Assembly: GCA_025358125.1 (NCBI GenBank)
Contig: JANYKS010000007.1
Location: forward strand, 1 to 64,000
DNA: 64,000 bases
Direction of reading: 5' to 3'
Origin: Actinomycetes bacterium
GTDB lineage: Bacteria; Actinomycetota; Acidimicrobiia; Acidimicrobiales; Ilumatobacteraceae
Shown piece by piece: positions 34,269-43,527 of the stretch (position 1 is the stretch's first letter; each line of letters opens with the position of its first letter). Made by a program: the position numbers and the translations under genes. The notes under the pieces were generated by a model. That model ran no database searches. It was not told the origin of the DNA and saw nothing but the letters and a program-made list of their open reading frames with translations.

Positions 34269-35179
34269 CGCCGGCCGATCCCTCCGACCTTTTCCTCGGT
34301 CAGCTCGGTCGCCCACGGAATCGCTTCCAGGCGCTCGCGTGGGATCGGCTTGAACGAGACCACCGAATATCCGTACGCACCCGTGGTGAGCCGCTTGAGG
34401 GCGCCGTCGATCTCGTCGATGTCCTGGCGGGCGCGCGCCGACAGGAACAGGTCTCGTTCGCGCTCGACCACCATCGTGTCACCCTCTCCCGACTCATCGT
34501 CGAACTGCACATCACCCATCTCGTCGTCGATCAGCGAGTTGGCCTCGTCCTCGAGCCGCACGGCCTGCCCGGTGAGCGAGACACGAGCCTCGACCAACAG
34601 TGCATACTGCGACGTCAGGAACTTGGCGTCGAAGTCCTTGGTGAACTTGATGCCATCCTTGGTCTCGCCCTTGACGGGGGCAAGGGTGACGGCCGGGGCC
34701 GCAGGTACAGCCTTGCGCAGCGGCGGAGCGGCCTTGTTGGTGACTGCCGCAGGGGCCGTCGCAGGGGCTTGCGCTGCGGCCATTTTCGCGGCAGCGGCTT
34801 TGGTTGGAGCCGATTTGGCCGCCTTCGTGGGCACCGATGCCTTGTCCGCCGGTTTTGTGAACCGGGATCCGGCGATCTCGGTGGCAGGTGCTGCCACGAC
34901 GGGCGCGACCTTGCCGGCCGCTGACTTTGCCGGAGTCTTGCGGGGTTTCGTGATCGGTGCCTGGGCGCGGGTCGTGGTGGGAGCGGCCGTGCTCGCCGAC
35001 TTCTTTGCGGGTCGAGTCGCAGGCTTGGCCGCTGGTTTGGCTGGCGGTCGTGCCGGAGACTTGGCCGGCGTAACAGCCGCCTTCTTCGCCGACTTGGCCG
35101 GCGTAGCAGCCGCCTTCTTCGCTGACTTGGCCGGCGTAGCAGCCGCCTTTTTCGCTGACGCTTCAATCTTGTTGGCCAT
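34265..35179 (-). CDS. DksA/TraR-like protein with Lys/Ala/Pro tail and no zinc cysteines
   Basis: This 304-residue protein is unusual. Residues 1-60 repeat AKKAAATPAKS-type units (33-base DNA repeats, 35050-35160), like a histone-H1 tail, and low complexity continues to about residue 185. The last 125 residues resemble DksA/TraR: a coiled coil with FLTSQYALLVEARVSLTGQA and ERERDLFLSARARQDIDEID, then GAYGYSVVSFKPIPRERLEA. In zinc-binding members the last block is YG-x-C-x2-CGKPIP...C-x2-C; all four cysteines are replaced here. Cysteine-free DksA forms are known. The strong ribosome site GGGAGGA precedes the ATG. The gene lies between ileS and lspA, where DksA-like genes are common in actinobacteria. 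I infer an RNA-polymerase or nucleoid role. Confidence 0.75.
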   Translation of the reverse strand: MANKIEASAKKAAATPAKSAKKAAATPAKSAKKAAVTPAKSPARPPAKPAAKPATRPAKKSASTAAPTTTRAQAPITKPRKTPAKSAAGKVAPVVAAPATEIAGSRFTKPADKASVPTKAAKSAPTKAAAAKMAAAQAPATAPAAVTNKAAPPLRKAVPAAPAVTLAPVKGETKDGIKFTKDFDAKFLTSQYALLVEARVSLTGQAVRLEDEANSLIDDEMGDVQFDDESGEGDTMVVERERDLFLSARARQDIDEIDGALKRLTTGAYGYSVVSFKPIPRERLEAIPWATELTEEKVGGIGRR

Positions 35180-35282
35180 GAGGTCCTCCCGATGGATCGA
35201 ACGGCCGGATCGTAGGGCCTTACCAGCCCATCCCCAACGATTTTCGTCACTTTGCTGCAAACAAAGCCGCCACGACCGGCTT

Positions 35283-38200
35283 CTAGACCCGCTCGACCAG
35301 TACCGCGACTGGTTCACCGTCGAGCTCGCCTGCCGCGTCGCCGGGGATCCGTCCATCACCCCATGTCAGCGACATCGAGAGGGTTTCGGCACGGACGAAG
35401 TCGAGATGTGGGGCGAGTTGTGCCCGCAGCCGGTCAGAGGCGAACACGGTCAGTCCGATCCGATCGCTGACGTCGAGAGCGGCCTCGCGGCGGGTCTGCT
35501 GCACCAGCCGAACGAGGTCGCGGGCAACTCCTTCTGCGACGAGTTCGGGCGTGAGTTCGCAGTCGAGCACGATTACCCCCCGCCCATCGGCGAGCGCGGT
35601 GCTGGCGTCGTCCGACGTCGCCACCAACTTCAGCGTGTATTCGCCCTGCTCGAGTGCGAACCCACCGGCGACCACGGTCTCGCCGTCGCGGTGCCAGTCA
35701 CCGGTCTTGACGGCCTTGATCACATGCTGGGTCTGGCCCCCGAGGCGCGGGCCGAGCACCGCCGGCACCACCTGGAGCACGCTCGCGGCGACCGCCGCCA
35801 CGTCATCGCTGAGCACGACCTGCTTGACGTTGACCTCGTCCGCGATCAGATCGACGTACGGGGCGAGGTCGGACGAACCGGGATCGGCCACGGTGAGCGT
35901 TGCCAGCGGCTGGCGCACGCGTCGGCCGTGGGCCTTGCGCACGCTGAGTGTGGCCGAGCACACATCGCGGACACGGTCCATCACGTCGACGAGGTCAGGA
36001 TCAGCCGGAAGGGCCGAGGCATCGGGCCAGTCCTGCAGATGGACGCTGCGCTCCCCGGTGAGGCCACGGAAGATGGCCTCACAGGTGAGCGGCAGCAGAG
36101 GCGCCACCGTGGTGGTGACCACCGCGAGCACCGTGTGCAGAGTGTCGAGAGCCCCCTGATCGCCGGCCCAGAACCGGTCGCGGCTGCGGCGGATATACCA
36201 GTTGGTGAGCGCATCGAGGAACGTGCGGACTTCGCTCGACGCCAGGTAGAGGTCGTAGTCGTCCATCGCAGTTGTGACGAGCTCGACGAGCCCTCGAGTC
36301 TTGGCCAGGATGTATCGGTCGAGCACATTCGTCGAACTGGTGCTGAATGATCCGGTCCTGCCCTCCGCATTGGCGTAGAGCGTCAGGAAGTACCAGCTGT
36401 TCCACAGCGGCAGGATCACCTGACGGACCGATTCGCGCATGCCGGCCTCTGATACCGGCGCGTCGCCGCCACGCAGGATCGCGGAGGACAACAGCGACCA
36501 GCGCATTGCGTCCGCGCCGTAGGTGTCGAACACCCTCCACGGGTCGGGATAGTTGCGCAGGCTCTTGGACATCTTCTGCCCGTCATCGCCGAGGAGGATT
36601 CCGTGGCTGACACAGTTCCGGAACGCCGGCCGATCGAAGAGTGCCGTGGCCAACACATGCAGCGTGTAGAACCAACCGCGGGTCTGATTGATGTATTCGA
36701 CGACGAAATCACCCGGATGATGCGACTCGAACCAGGCCCGGTTCTCGAACGGGTAGTGCACCTGCGCGAACGGCATCGAGCCGCTCTCGAACCAGCAGTC
36801 GAGCACTTCCGGCACGCGGCGCATCATCGACTTCCCCGTCGGGTCGTCGGGATTGGGCCGGACCAGATCGTCGACCTGCGGACGGTGCAGATCCGTAACC
36901 GTCACACCGAAGTCGTGCTCGAGATCGGCGACACTGCCGTACACGTCGATCCGTGGATACGTGGGATCGTCGCTCTTCCAGACCGGAATCGGTGAACCCC
37001 AGAACCGGTTGCGGCTGATGCTCCAGTCGCGTGCGTTCGCCAGCCATTTGCCGAACGACCCGTCCTTCACATGGCCCGGCACCCAGTGGATCTGCTGGTT
37101 CAGCTCGAGCATCCGGTCCTTGATCTTGGTGACCTCCACGAACCACGACGAGATCGCGCGATAGACGAGCGGCTGCGCACAACGCCAGCAGTGGGGGTAA
37201 CTGTGGTCGTATGTCTCGTGGCGTACGACGAGACCACGATCCTTGAGGTCGCGGATGACGAGCGGGTTGGCGTCGAAGACGTGCTCGCCGACCCACGGCG
37301 CGACCTCGGCCGTGTAGCGGCCGTGCTCGTCCATCGGGCACACGGTGGCGATGCCCACCGAGTTGCACGCGATCTGGTCGTCCTCACCGAACCCGGGCGC
37401 CATGTGGACGACACCGGTGCCGTCCTCGGTGCTGACAAAGTCGGCCGCGAGGACATGGAACGCATTCGGGCTGTCGGCGAAGAAGTCGAACAGCGGCGTA
37501 TACCCGCGCCCCACCAAATCGGCGCCGGTCAGCGTTCCGACCTGGGTCGCGTCGGCGAGTTCACGCCCGTAGGCCTCGAGCTGTGACTCGGCAAGGATGT
37601 AGCGCTTGCCATCGGGTTCCTCCATCACGGCATAGTCGATGTCCGGCCCGACAGCGAGCGCGAGGTTTGCAGGCAGCGTCCACGGAGTGGTGGTCCAAGC
37701 GAGGATGTGCTCGCCGGTGTTCAGCCTGAACGCAACGGTCAGAGCTGGGTCCTGACGATCGCGGTACACGTCGTCCATCCTGGTCTCGGTGTTGCTGAGT
37801 GGTGTTTCGCACCGCCAGCAGTAGGCAAGCACCTTGAAACCCTCGTAGATCAGACCCTTGTCCCACAACGTCCGGAACGCCCACATGACGCTCTCCATGT
37901 ACGTCAGGTCGAGCGTCTTGTAGTCATTCGCGAAGTCGACCCACCTGGCCTGGCGCCCGACGTAGCGTTGCCATTCGCTCGTGTAGCGCAGCACGCTCGT
38001 ACGGCAGACGTCGTTGAACTTGGCGATGCCGAACGCGGTGATCTCGGGGTGACCGCTGATGCCGAGTTCCTTCTCGGCCTCGACCTCGGCCGGCAGACCG
38101 TGGGTATCCCAACCGAATCGACGCTCGACACGGCGGCCACGCATCGTCTGATAGCGCGGCACGGCATCCTTGACGTAGCCGGTGAGGAGGTGGCCGTAGT

Positions 38201-38387
38201 GAGGCAAGCCGTTGGCGAAAGGGGGTCCGTCGTAGAACACGAACTCGTTGTCGCTCAGGCCGGGTGCGGTGCCGGCGCGGCGCTGCTCGATGCTGGCCTC
38301 GAACGTGCGGTCTGCTTGCCAGAACGCCAGCACGCCTTCCTCGATCGTCGCCAGATTCGGTTGCGGCTCGACGGTTGGATATCTCAC
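35283..38387 (-). CDS. ileS: Isoleucine-tRNA ligase
   Basis: This 1034-residue class I synthetase charges tRNA-Ile and edits valine. The HIGH motif appears as PHYGH (residues 62-66), WDTHGLP follows, the editing domain includes [16 protein letters not shown], and KMSKS lies at about 605-609 (GQKMSKS). The C-terminal anticodon and junction domains follow. The length and the HYGH form match the larger, eukaryote-like IleRS type that often resists mupirocin; the resistance is family knowledge, not tested. It starts with GTG, six bases after AGGAG, downstream of a T-box leader. Confidence 0.95.
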   Translation of the reverse strand: MRYPTVEPQPNLATIEEGVLAFWQADRTFEASIEQRRAGTAPGLSDNEFVFYDGPPFANGLPHYGHLLTGYVKDAVPRYQTMRGRRVERRFGWDTHGLPAEVEAEKELGISGHPEITAFGIAKFNDVCRTSVLRYTSEWQRYVGRQARWVDFANDYKTLDLTYMESVMWAFRTLWDKGLIYEGFKVLAYCWRCETPLSNTETRMDDVYRDRQDPALTVAFRLNTGEHILAWTTTPWTLPANLALAVGPDIDYAVMEEPDGKRYILAESQLEAYGRELADATQVGTLTGADLVGRGYTPLFDFFADSPNAFHVLAADFVSTEDGTGVVHMAPGFGEDDQIACNSVGIATVCPMDEHGRYTAEVAPWVGEHVFDANPLVIRDLKDRGLVVRHETYDHSYPHCWRCAQPLVYRAISSWFVEVTKIKDRMLELNQQIHWVPGHVKDGSFGKWLANARDWSISRNRFWGSPIPVWKSDDPTYPRIDVYGSVADLEHDFGVTVTDLHRPQVDDLVRPNPDDPTGKSMMRRVPEVLDCWFESGSMPFAQVHYPFENRAWFESHHPGDFVVEYINQTRGWFYTLHVLATALFDRPAFRNCVSHGILLGDDGQKMSKSLRNYPDPWRVFDTYGADAMRWSLLSSAILRGGDAPVSEAGMRESVRQVILPLWNSWYFLTLYANAEGRTGSFSTSSTNVLDRYILAKTRGLVELVTTAMDDYDLYLASSEVRTFLDALTNWYIRRSRDRFWAGDQGALDTLHTVLAVVTTTVAPLLPLTCEAIFRGLTGERSVHLQDWPDASALPADPDLVDVMDRVRDVCSATLSVRKAHGRRVRQPLATLTVADPGSSDLAPYVDLIADEVNVKQVVLSDDVAAVAASVLQVVPAVLGPRLGGQTQHVIKAVKTGDWHRDGETVVAGGFALEQGEYTLKLVATSDDASTALADGRGVIVLDCELTPELVAEGVARDLVRLVQQTRREAALDVSDRIGLTVFASDRLRAQLAPHLDFVRAETLSMSLTWGDGRIPGDAAGELDGEPVAVLVERV

Positions 38388-38533
38388 GGGTTGCTCCTGC
38401 TGACGGTGGTATGCATGGCCTGCAGGGACGGCCCGAATCCCGCGGTGCCACCCTGCTGACCGAAGGCGCAGCCAACAGTCGGTCTCTAGCGCCAGCGGTG
38501 ACGGGCTGGACCCGTTCGATTCAGGCTACCGGC
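38388..38533 (-). promoter_or_regulatory. T-box leader of ileS, ultrashort Stem I, translational type
   Basis: The minus strand carries AGGGTGGCACCGCG at 38454-38441, the T-box consensus. Upstream, 38533-38491 folds as a short Stem I: ACGGG (38515-38511) pairs with CCCGT (38505-38501) around TCCAG, with ATC at 38520-38518 in the internal loop as the isoleucine specifier. GTCAGCAGG occurs twice, just before the T-box (38460-38452) and at the ribosome site (38404-38396). Both can pair with the CCTGCAGG element at 38426-38419 between them, so ribosome-site hiding is the likely switch. The variable base of UGGN is C, where tRNA-Ile (discriminator A) would favour U. Confidence 0.85.
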
Positions 38534-38572
38534 GCGACAACGCGGTGGCGGGTCATGTGGCGGGGTGCCTGC

Positions 38573-39589
38573 TCACATCTCGTCGCCGTGGATCTTGACG
38601 TTGTCGTCATGCGCAGATGGCGGCGTGATCCGCGGCACTTCCTCGGTGATGTCCTCGAACAGGAACTGATTGGACGAACCGCTCGGCGGGGTGGCCTCTC
38701 CCGCTGACGTGGGCTGCGACGAGTCGACGGGGTCGGAGTCGGGCTCGACCATCGTGGTCAGCACGACCGGCTCCGGTGATGTCATCGGGCCGACGACCGC
38801 GGCATCGCCAGGCGCCATCGGTGCGGTCGCCCGAAACGGATCGAAGCCGAGACCGCGGATCGCGCTTGGAGAGTCGGTCGACTCAGCCTCGTCCGCTAGC
38901 TCGCCGAAGGCAGGTTCCGGTTCAGAATCCTCGGTGGGCGTGGGCGGCTCGCCATCGCCGGCCGCGGACACCAGCGGCCGCCGAAGATCGCCGAGACCTC
39001 CGGGCACCCTGTCGATCAGGTCCGTCAACGAGCCGGCGACCTCGCGGAGACGCTCGCGTTGGGTAACCGTGTGCTGCTCGAGATGCTCGACGTCGCTGAG
39101 CAAGAACTCGCGTCTGGCAAGCAAAGCCTGCACCTGGCTCTCGCACTGCACCCGCTGGCCCTCGCCAGCCCGGCGGGCTTCGAGCTTGGCCTCTTCGATC
39201 AACCGCCCGGCGAGTTCCTGCCCGGCGGCGACGACATTGTGGGCTTCGGTGTTGGCGGCGTCGGAGACCCTCTGCGCTTCGGCGTTGGCGTCGGCGACGG
39301 TGCTGTCGGCGGTGCGCTGGGCAAGCAGCAGGGTACGACTGATCATTTCGGACTCGTCGGTGACCGAGGCCGGTGCGCCCTGAGCAGCCTGCTGGGGAGG
39401 TTGGGCTGCGATCTCCTGCAGCCGCACGACGGCGGCCCGCGCCCTGGCCTCCATTGCCGTTGCCTGATTCTGCGTGGTCTCGATCGAGCTGGCGAGCCGG
39501 GACAGGTACGCCCTCACCTCGTCAGGGTCATAACCCTTCTTGACGATCTTGAAGGTGGTGCTCGACACGGACTGGGGGCTCAATTCCAT
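38573..39589 (-). CDS. divIVA: DivIVA/Wag31 polar growth protein
   Basis: This 338-residue coiled-coil protein collects at curved membrane of poles and septa and guides cell-wall growth. The N-terminal domain reads TTFKIVKKGYDPDEVRAYLSRL, the DivIVA signature. A long coiled coil spans residues about 35-190 with a Gln/Ala linker, and the C-terminal 150 residues are acidic, Pro-rich and disordered. In M. tuberculosis Wag31 lies after sepF in the same order. The ATG at 39589 starts the conserved domain. It is followed by the ileS T-box. Confidence 0.9.
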   Translation of the reverse strand: MELSPQSVSSTTFKIVKKGYDPDEVRAYLSRLASSIETTQNQATAMEARARAAVVRLQEIAAQPPQQAAQGAPASVTDESEMISRTLLLAQRTADSTVADANAEAQRVSDAANTEAHNVVAAGQELAGRLIEEAKLEARRAGEGQRVQCESQVQALLARREFLLSDVEHLEQHTVTQRERLREVAGSLTDLIDRVPGGLGDLRRPLVSAAGDGEPPTPTEDSEPEPAFGELADEAESTDSPSAIRGLGFDPFRATAPMAPGDAAVVGPMTSPEPVVLTTMVEPDSDPVDSSQPTSAGEATPPSGSSNQFLFEDITEEVPRITPPSAHDDNVKIHGDEM

Positions 39590-39647
39590 CCTACGATGTT
39601 ACGCCGCGCAGGCGCGCCTATCAGCACGCGCGGTCGAAGCGACGCGA

Positions 39648-40220
39648 TCAGTTGTCGTAACCGCTCTGACGCGGGAGCGGCTTGAGCAGGTAGACCCCGC
39701 TGGCCACCTTTTCCATCTTGCCGTTCAACCCGTAGCACAGCCCGCTTGCGAAATCGATGAGCCGCCGCGACACGTCGCGCTCGGTGTTTTCGAGGTTCAT
39801 GATCACCGGTAGGCCCTCTTTGAACCGATCGGCGATCTCTTGGGCCTGATCGAAACGGCGAGGCTTGACCGTTGCCGGCTCGCCGCTTCCAACCGGCAGC
39901 GTGCGAACATTGGGTACGGGTGGGCGCGGATTCGTCGGGCGGGGCTGGACTGAGGAGTCGTCGCCAGGGAGCTGCGGTCGGCGCGACGCAACTGATTCGG
40001 AGTCGCGCAACGGAAAACTCGGACGCGCCGGGGCGCTGCGAACGGACTCCTCTTCATGGTCGCCGTAACCGCCTCGACCCGAGCGTTGCACCGGTTCGGG
40101 GTCGCGAGGCCCGCGGGGCGACCGCGCCGGTCGCTCGGACTCGGGCGGCATGTCGTAATCGTCGTAGGCATCGTCAGGACCGAGACCCAAGAAGTCCATT
40201 GCCTTTTTCATGATTGACAT
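39648..40220 (-). CDS. sepF: Cell division protein SepF
   Basis: This 190-residue protein bundles FtsZ and ties it to the membrane, the job done by FtsA in other bacteria; ftsA is absent from this cluster. It opens MSIMKKAMDFLGLG, the amphipathic membrane anchor, then a Pro/Arg-rich disordered linker. The SepF core begins at about residue 110 (RRFDQAQEIADRFKEGLPVI) and ends FASGLCYGLNGKMEKVASGV. The ATG at 40220 has GGAGGG eight bases upstream. It lies between yggS and divIVA as in mycobacteria. Confidence 0.92.
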   Translation of the reverse strand: MSIMKKAMDFLGLGPDDAYDDYDMPPESERPARSPRGPRDPEPVQRSGRGGYGDHEEESVRSAPARPSFPLRDSESVASRRPQLPGDDSSVQPRPTNPRPPVPNVRTLPVGSGEPATVKPRRFDQAQEIADRFKEGLPVIMNLENTERDVSRRLIDFASGLCYGLNGKMEKVASGVYLLKPLPRQSGYDN

Positions 40221-40243
40221 CCAGTAACCCTCCTGGTCCGAGG

Positions 40244-40936
40244 CTATCCGATATGAGCTCGTGGTTGAGGACGCGCGCCGAAGAGCGCATTGCCGATGCG
40301 GACATGGGTGGCCCCGTGTTCGATCGCAATGTCGAGGTCGGCGCTCATTCCCATCGAACATCCTCCGACTCCGACATCGTCGCTCAGCTTGCGCAGCAAT
40401 GCAAACGCGGCATGCGTTGCCGCAACGTCGCTAGACGTTGGCCCGACCGTCATCAGGCCCTCGACTCTCATCTGTGCGTCGCGGCAGTGTTGCACGAGCG
40501 CGATCGTCGCCGCCGGCTCACAGCCGCCCTTTGCGGGTTCGCCTGTCGTGTTGACCTGGACGAACACCCGGGCGCCGGGGGCGCGGCGGGCGAGTTCGTC
40601 GACGAGCGAGACGCGATCGACGCTCTGCCAGACATCGACCAATGATGCGATCATGCGAACCTTGTTGGTCTGCAGACGTCCGATGAAGTGCACCTCGGGA
40701 TGTACGGGCTCCGACGCGGCGTCCTCGCCGAGGTTCGCCATCTTGGTCAGCAGTTCCTGGGCGTAGTTCTCACCGATCGCGGTGCAGCCGGCCGCGATGA
40801 CCGCCTCGATTGCATCGGCGCCGAATCCCTTGGTGACCGCAATCAGCTCGATTGCTCGGCCCCCGCCGAGCGTGCAGATCCTGGCGCGCACCGACTCGAC
40901 CGATCTCGCAACAGCGAACGCGTCGACGGTTGTCAC
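40244..40936 (-). CDS. YggS/PLPBP pyridoxal-phosphate-binding protein
   Basis: This 230-residue cytoplasmic single-domain TIM barrel binds PLP through a lysine in LIAVTKGFGADAIEAVI (about residue 35) and helps keep B6 levels in balance. GENYAQELLTKM, HFIGRLQTNKVR and MGMSADLDIAIEHGATHVRIG are the family blocks. A start at the GTG at 40936 fits the family N-terminus. The yggS-sepF pair downstream of ftsZ is typical of Gram-positive division clusters. Its link to division is by location only. Confidence 0.9.
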   Translation of the reverse strand: MTTVDAFAVARSVESVRARICTLGGGRAIELIAVTKGFGADAIEAVIAAGCTAIGENYAQELLTKMANLGEDAASEPVHPEVHFIGRLQTNKVRMIASLVDVWQSVDRVSLVDELARRAPGARVFVQVNTTGEPAKGGCEPAATIALVQHCRDAQMRVEGLMTVGPTSSDVAATHAAFALLRKLSDDVGVGGCSMGMSADLDIAIEHGATHVRIGNALFGARPQPRAHIG

Positions 40937-40983
40937 GGGTGCCAGCCGAGCGGCGCAGAGCCCACGATGGCGGTCACCGTTGG

Positions 40984-42075
40984 CTACTTCAAGAAGGACG
41001 GCACATCGAAGTCGTCATCGTCATCGAGCGGATCTGGCGTATCGGTGGCGAACAGGTCCTTGATCGTCGAGGCCGGCTTGCTGTCGGCGCCCTTGAGCGC
41101 CGAACGACCGTTGCCGGGAGGTGAGTCCCACCGATCGAACCCGGCCGCGATGACGGTGACCTTGATCTCGTCGCCCATCTCGTCGTCGATGACGGTACCG
41201 AAGATGATGTTGGCGTCCTGGTGGGCGACGTCGTGGATGATCTCGGCGGCCGCGTTCATCTCGAACAGGCCCATGCTCGACGGGCCCGTGATGTTGAGCA
41301 GGATCCCGCGGGCGCCGTCTATGGCTGCCTCCAGCAGAGGGCTGCTGATCGCCGCCTTGGCTGCGGTGACCGCGCGGTTCTCGCCGCTCGCCTGGCCGAT
41401 TCCCATCAGAGCCGAGCCGGCGCTCGACAGAATCATCCGGACGTCGGCAAAGTCGGTGTTGATCAAGCCCGGCGTCGTGATCAGATTGGTGATACCGGAC
41501 ACGCCCTGCAGCAATACCTCGTCGGCCATCTTGAACGCGTTGAGGACACTGGTCTTTTCGTTGGCGACGGTGAGCAGACGATCGTTCGGGATGACGATCA
41601 GGGTGTCAACCTTCTCCTTCAGCTTCGTGACGCCGACATCGGCCTGAACGGAACGGCGGCGTCCCTCGAACGCGAATGGTCGGGTGACGACACCGATCGT
41701 CAGCGCGCCCATCTTCTTGGCGATTTCGGCGATCACCGGCGCCGCTCCGGTTCCGGTGCCACCGCCCTCACCAGCGGTGATGAACACCATGTCGGCGCCC
41801 TTGATCATCTCTTCGATCTCTTCCGCGTGGGATTCACCCGCGGAGCGGCCGACCTCGGGGTCGCTGCCGGCGCCGAGGCCGCGCGTGATCTCACGACCGA
41901 TGTCCAGCTTGACATCCGCATCGCTCATCAGCAGCGCTTGGGCGTCGGTGTTGACCGCGATGAACTCGACGCCTTTCAGTCCCGCATCGATCATACGATT
42001 GACGGCATTGACGCCTCCGCCGCCGACGCCGATGACCTTGATCATCGCGAGATAATTTTGTGGTGCGCCTGCCAT
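40984..42075 (-). CDS. ftsZ: Cell division GTPase FtsZ
   Basis: This 363-residue tubulin homologue forms the Z-ring. It has the GTP-binding [11 protein letters not shown] near residue 18, the tubulin signature [11 protein letters not shown] at about residue 104, and the T7-loop region LINTDFADV. The C-terminal peptide [12 protein letters not shown] is the binding site for SepF and other partners. The disordered linker is short. It starts with ATG after GGAGG. The preceding 180-base gap contains a tandem 14-base repeat and probably an additional promoter. Confidence 0.97.
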   Translation of the reverse strand: MAGAPQNYLAMIKVIGVGGGGVNAVNRMIDAGLKGVEFIAVNTDAQALLMSDADVKLDIGREITRGLGAGSDPEVGRSAGESHAEEIEEMIKGADMVFITAGEGGGTGTGAAPVIAEIAKKMGALTIGVVTRPFAFEGRRRSVQADVGVTKLKEKVDTLIVIPNDRLLTVANEKTSVLNAFKMADEVLLQGVSGITNLITTPGLINTDFADVRMILSSAGSALMGIGQASGENRAVTAAKAAISSPLLEAAIDGARGILLNITGPSSMGLFEMNAAAEIIHDVAHQDANIIFGTVIDDEMGDEIKVTVIAAGFDRWDSPPGNGRSALKGADSKPASTIKDLFATDTPDPLDDDDDFDVPSFLK

Positions 42076-42192
42076 CAGGGAACCTCCAACCTCTGTTCAA
42101 ACATGTGACGTAGCAGGCTAGGGCCTACTCCGGATATTCCTGTGGACAATCCTGCCACGTCAGATCGGTCAAAAGAGGGAGGGTGTCTGATT

Positions 42193-42220
42193 CCCCGCCG
42201 ATTTCTCCCCGCCGATTTCT
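42193..42220 (-). repeat. Tandem 14-base repeat before ftsZ
   Basis: On the plus strand CCCCGCCGATTTCT occurs twice in direct succession (42193-42206, 42207-42220). It lies in the ftsQ-ftsZ gap, about 120 bases upstream of the ftsZ start. A TTGACC sequence is found between it and ftsZ on the minus strand. It may be a regulator site for ftsZ dosage. Confidence 0.7.
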
Positions 42221-42255
42221 TCGCGCCGAGTCGCGGCGCCGAGACTCGAGCACCC

Positions 42256-43527
42256 TCATGACTTGTAGCTGATCGGATTGGTGGAGACGTTGAGCAACGG
42301 CTGCTTGTCCGCGCCGTCACGTTTGAGTGCCGCCTCGAGCCGAATCAGTTTGTCGAGCAGTTCGGTCGGCGCGCCGAAGATGACGACGGCTCCGGTGTGG
42401 AACACGAGCGAGAGTTCGCCGGTTTCGCTGACCGTCACGGATGCGGTGCGGGACCGCACGGCTGGGGTCAGCGCCTCGATCAGCTCGGCCGCATGGGCGA
42501 ATGCCTGCCCTGCCGATCGGCCCGGTTCGGCGTTCACCCCAGGCCCTGTTATCAACATGAACTCGATCGGTCGACCCTGCGATGTGTCGACAACGGCGCC
42601 GTCGACGTCGATGATCCGGTACGTGCCGTCCGTACCGAGGTAGGTGGCCAGCGGCACCCGCTCGAGCAGTTCGATCGAAGCGTCGTGGGGAAAGTCGGTG
42701 GACACCCTGGCCGTGCGCACCCATGGACTCTGCTCGAGCTGCGCCTCGATCGAATGGGTGTCGATCAGGAGCACGGGATGACCCATTAGCCGCTTGACCG
42801 CTGCATCGAGATCGTTCTGATCGATGCGGTGATTGCCGCTGTAGGGGACATGGTCGATCGCGAACAGCGACGATCCGAGTAGCGCGAATCCGGACGTGAG
42901 GAGCACCAGCACGACACCGCCGACGACGAACCATTTCAGCCGTCGGCGGCTCACCGCCCGGTTGACGGCGATCCGCCGGGCCCGCAACCGCGGGTCCATC
43001 GAGGCCGTACCGATCGGAATCCCGCCGGACGAACCCTCGATCTCGTCGTCACCGATCAGGATCGTGGTCCGTTCCCCGCGGATCGACGCCTCTGTCGCCC
43101 GCCCGGACGTGCCACGGAGGCGTTCCTCGCCCTCCTCGTTGAGGTATACGGCGTCGGGCAGGTCGTCGCCAGCGCCGATCTGGATCGGCTTGTGGGCCGC
43201 CTTGACCGTCGCGGGTGCGCCCGTCGCGGGTCCGGCCAGCACCTCGGCGCCAGATCCGGGGGCGACCTGCGACACCGGTTTCGTTACGAAGTCGGCCTGG
43301 ACGGGATGGTCGGCAATGACTGGGTCGGGCCCAGCGACAGGCTCCGATGTCCCCAGTCCCGGCGCGTCCGGCTCCGGGGTCAGTCCGAGGAGCAGATCGA
43401 TCGAGGGGTCATCGAGGTCGATCTCCATCGCGGGCGGTACCGGATCGTTGGCGAATGCCGCAAGCAGCTCTTCCAGCACTTTGTCGGGCACGTGGCCGTC
43501 GCCGATCGGGAGTTTGGGCGTGCTCAT
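42256..43527 (-). CDS. ftsQ: Cell division protein FtsQ
   Basis: This 423-residue single-pass membrane protein belongs to the FtsQBL divisome complex. A long disordered acidic N-terminus (about residues 1-190) precedes the helix WFVVGGVVLVLLTSGFALLG (about 210). The exported POTRA domain (FAIDHVPYSGNHRIDQNDL) and a beta domain with RVPLATYLGTDGTYRIIDVD follow. It is longer than most FtsQ because of the N-terminal tail. The ATG at 43527 overlaps the murB stop (ATGA). Confidence 0.88.
   Translation of the reverse strand: MSTPKLPIGDGHVPDKVLEELLAAFANDPVPPAMEIDLDDPSIDLLLGLTPEPDAPGLGTSEPVAGPDPVIADHPVQADFVTKPVSQVAPGSGAEVLAGPATGAPATVKAAHKPIQIGAGDDLPDAVYLNEEGEERLRGTSGRATEASIRGERTTILIGDDEIEGSSGGIPIGTASMDPRLRARRIAVNRAVSRRRLKWFVVGGVVLVLLTSGFALLGSSLFAIDHVPYSGNHRIDQNDLDAAVKRLMGHPVLLIDTHSIEAQLEQSPWVRTARVSTDFPHDASIELLERVPLATYLGTDGTYRIIDVDGAVVDTSQGRPIEFMLITGPGVNAEPGRSAGQAFAHAAELIEALTPAVRSRTASVTVSETGELSLVFHTGAVVIFGAPTELLDKLIRLEAALKRDGADKQPLLNVSTNPISYKS

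Noticed and set aside
34350-36350. A plus-strand frame of 666 codons
   Set aside because: It lies antisense to the DksA-like gene and ileS, whose family motifs are unmistakable; its translation has no domain pattern.
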